DNA of 31,956 bases from DATEVL01 sp964448245. GTDB taxonomy: Bacteria > Chloroflexota > Anaerolineae > Anaerolineales > E44-bin32. Where the stretch lies: positions 1 to 31,956 of the forward strand of contig CAYUWF010000012.1 of NCBI GenBank assembly GCA_964448245.1, written 5' to 3'. Under the pieces are notes generated by a model that saw only the letters and a program-made list of their open reading frames with translations, ran no database searches and had not been told where the DNA came from. The position numbers were made by a program, and so were the translations under genes. Below, piece after piece: positions 31,175 to 31,956 of this stretch (positions are counted from its first letter, which is position 1; every line of letters begins with the position of its first letter).

Positions 31175-31956
31175 TCAGGCCGGCGTGGCCTGCGGCATCG
31201 GGATGGGCGTGCCGCTGACCTTGGGCTCGACCGGCTGCCCGAAGATCGAGGCGAATTCCTCGCCGTCGATCGTCTCAGCCTCGATCAGACGACGGGCGAC
31301 GTTGTCGAGCTGCGCCCGGTACTGGTTGAGGACGCGTCGGGCGCGGGCATAAGACTCGTCGACCAGCGCCCGCACGGCGGTATCGATCCGTTCGGCGACC
31401 GTCTCCGAGTAATCGCGCTGCTCCGAGATCTCGCGCCCCAGGAAGATCAGTTCTTCCTTCTGCCCGTAGGTCAGCGGTCCGAGATCGGGACTCATCCCCA
31501 GCCGGGTGACCATGTTACGCGCTAGGCGCGTCACGCGCTCCAGGTCGTTGGCGGCGCCGGAGGTGATGTCGTTGAAGACGATCTCCTCCGCCGCCCGACC
31601 GCCGAGCAGCATCGCCATGTCGGCCTTGAGTTTGTTGCGCGACTGCAGCAGCGTGTCTTCCGTCGGCAGAGCCATGGTGAAGCCGCCCATCATGCCGCGG
31701 GCGATGATGCTGACCTTGTGCACCGGGTCGGCATCGGGGATGACGTGCGTCACCACGGCATGCCCGGCCTCGTGGTAGGCCACGATCCGTTTCTCTTCCG
31801 GGCTGATGAGGCGGCTCCTGCGCTCCGGCCCGGCGATCACGCGCTCAATGGACTCCTGGAACTCGGACGGGCCGATGCTGTGCTTGTTGCGTCGGGCGGC
31901 TAGGATGGCGGCCTCGTTCACCAGGTTCTCCAGGTCGGCGCCGACGAACCCGGGCG
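31175..31956 (-). CDS. ftsH: ATP-dependent zinc metalloprotease FtsH (5' part outside window)
   Basis: The visible 259 or so residues are the C-terminal part. They start in the second AAA lid (PGFVGADLENLVNEAAILAAR), followed by the zinc peptidase: HEAGH at 31760-31774 supplies two ligands and the catalytic glutamate, and the aspartate in SGAANDLERVT is the third ligand. LLGGRAAEEIVFNDIT and MVTRLGMS are also family signatures. FtsH is a membrane-anchored hexameric protease that degrades misfolded membrane proteins and some regulators. The Walker motifs and membrane helices lie beyond base 31956. The C-terminus ends SGTPIPMPQATPA. It is convergent with the ligase remnant. Confidence 0.97.
   Translation of the reverse strand, partial: PGFVGADLENLVNEAAILAARRNKHSIGPSEFQESIERVIAGPERRSRLISPEEKRIVAYHEAGHAVVTHVIPDADPVHKVSIIARGMMGGFTMALPTEDTLLQSRNKLKADMAMLLGGRAAEEIVFNDITSGAANDLERVTRLARNMVTRLGMSPDLGPLTYGQKEELIFLGREISEQRDYSETVAERIDTAVRALVDESYARARRVLNQYRAQLDNVARRLIEAETIDGEEFASIFGQPVEPKVSGTPIPMPQATPA

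Noticed and set aside
1..31956. CRISPR arrays, tRNA or rRNA genes and IS transposases.
   Set aside because: I looked for regular direct repeats with spacers, cloverleaf-like segments and transposase motifs, and found none that I could support.

Overview
The window is a GC-rich, gene-dense bacterial chromosome segment. Gene families, compact operons with 4-nt stop/start overlaps, start codons sitting 6-8 nt after a TANNNT box, and REP/MITE-like repeats together suggest a Chloroflexota (Anaerolineae-like) bacterium. That taxonomic call is inference; no rRNA or tRNA gene was seen.

Layout. (1) 1-1292, + strand: the 3' end of a TlpA-like thioredoxin, coupled to a glutaredoxin-like/DUF2085 fusion. 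(2) 1318-3427, + strand: pgeF, yggS, yggT, DUF167. This order merges the E. coli yggS-yggT-yggU and Gram-positive ylmD-ylmE-ylmG layouts. (3) 3424-6528, - strand: a coiled-coil zinc-ribbon gene followed by a membrane-anchored NACHT-HEAT NTPase; the NTPase stop shares a CTAG with the convergent DUF167 stop. (4) 6529-6982: a 454-nt spacer holding an inverted-repeat-bounded MITE-like element. (5) 6983-20262, + strand: a nine-gene coupled run. It holds two alternating pairs of large membrane proteins (glycosyltransferase-like A1, YfhO-like B1, A2, B2), a fifth membrane protein, a MoxR ATPase, a DUF58 protein, a membrane-fused spermidine-synthase-like protein and a TIGR01906/DUF1461-like protein. 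It looks like an envelope glycoconjugate module with a MoxR/DUF58 chaperone pair. (6) 20397-25428: a 50-aa membrane peptide (-), ligA (+), an alpha-oxoamine synthase (+) and an RlmI-like methyltransferase (+) whose C-terminus runs through a REP-like repeat. (7) 25453-28387, - strand: a GAF-PAS histidine kinase followed by a CpXC zinc protein. (8) 28510-29832, - strand: a class III aminotransferase with a structured leader. (9) About 30004-31028, +: a 5'-truncated, frameshifted acyl-CoA ligase remnant. (10) 31175-31956, - strand: the C-terminal part of ftsH, running off the window.

The most unusual items are the A-B-A-B membrane-protein operon, the zinc-ribbon/NACHT-HEAT pair, the recurrent leaderless-type promoters, the repeat-derived protein tail, and the decayed ligase next to an aminotransferase leader. 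No CRISPR array, IS transposase or phage gene was found.
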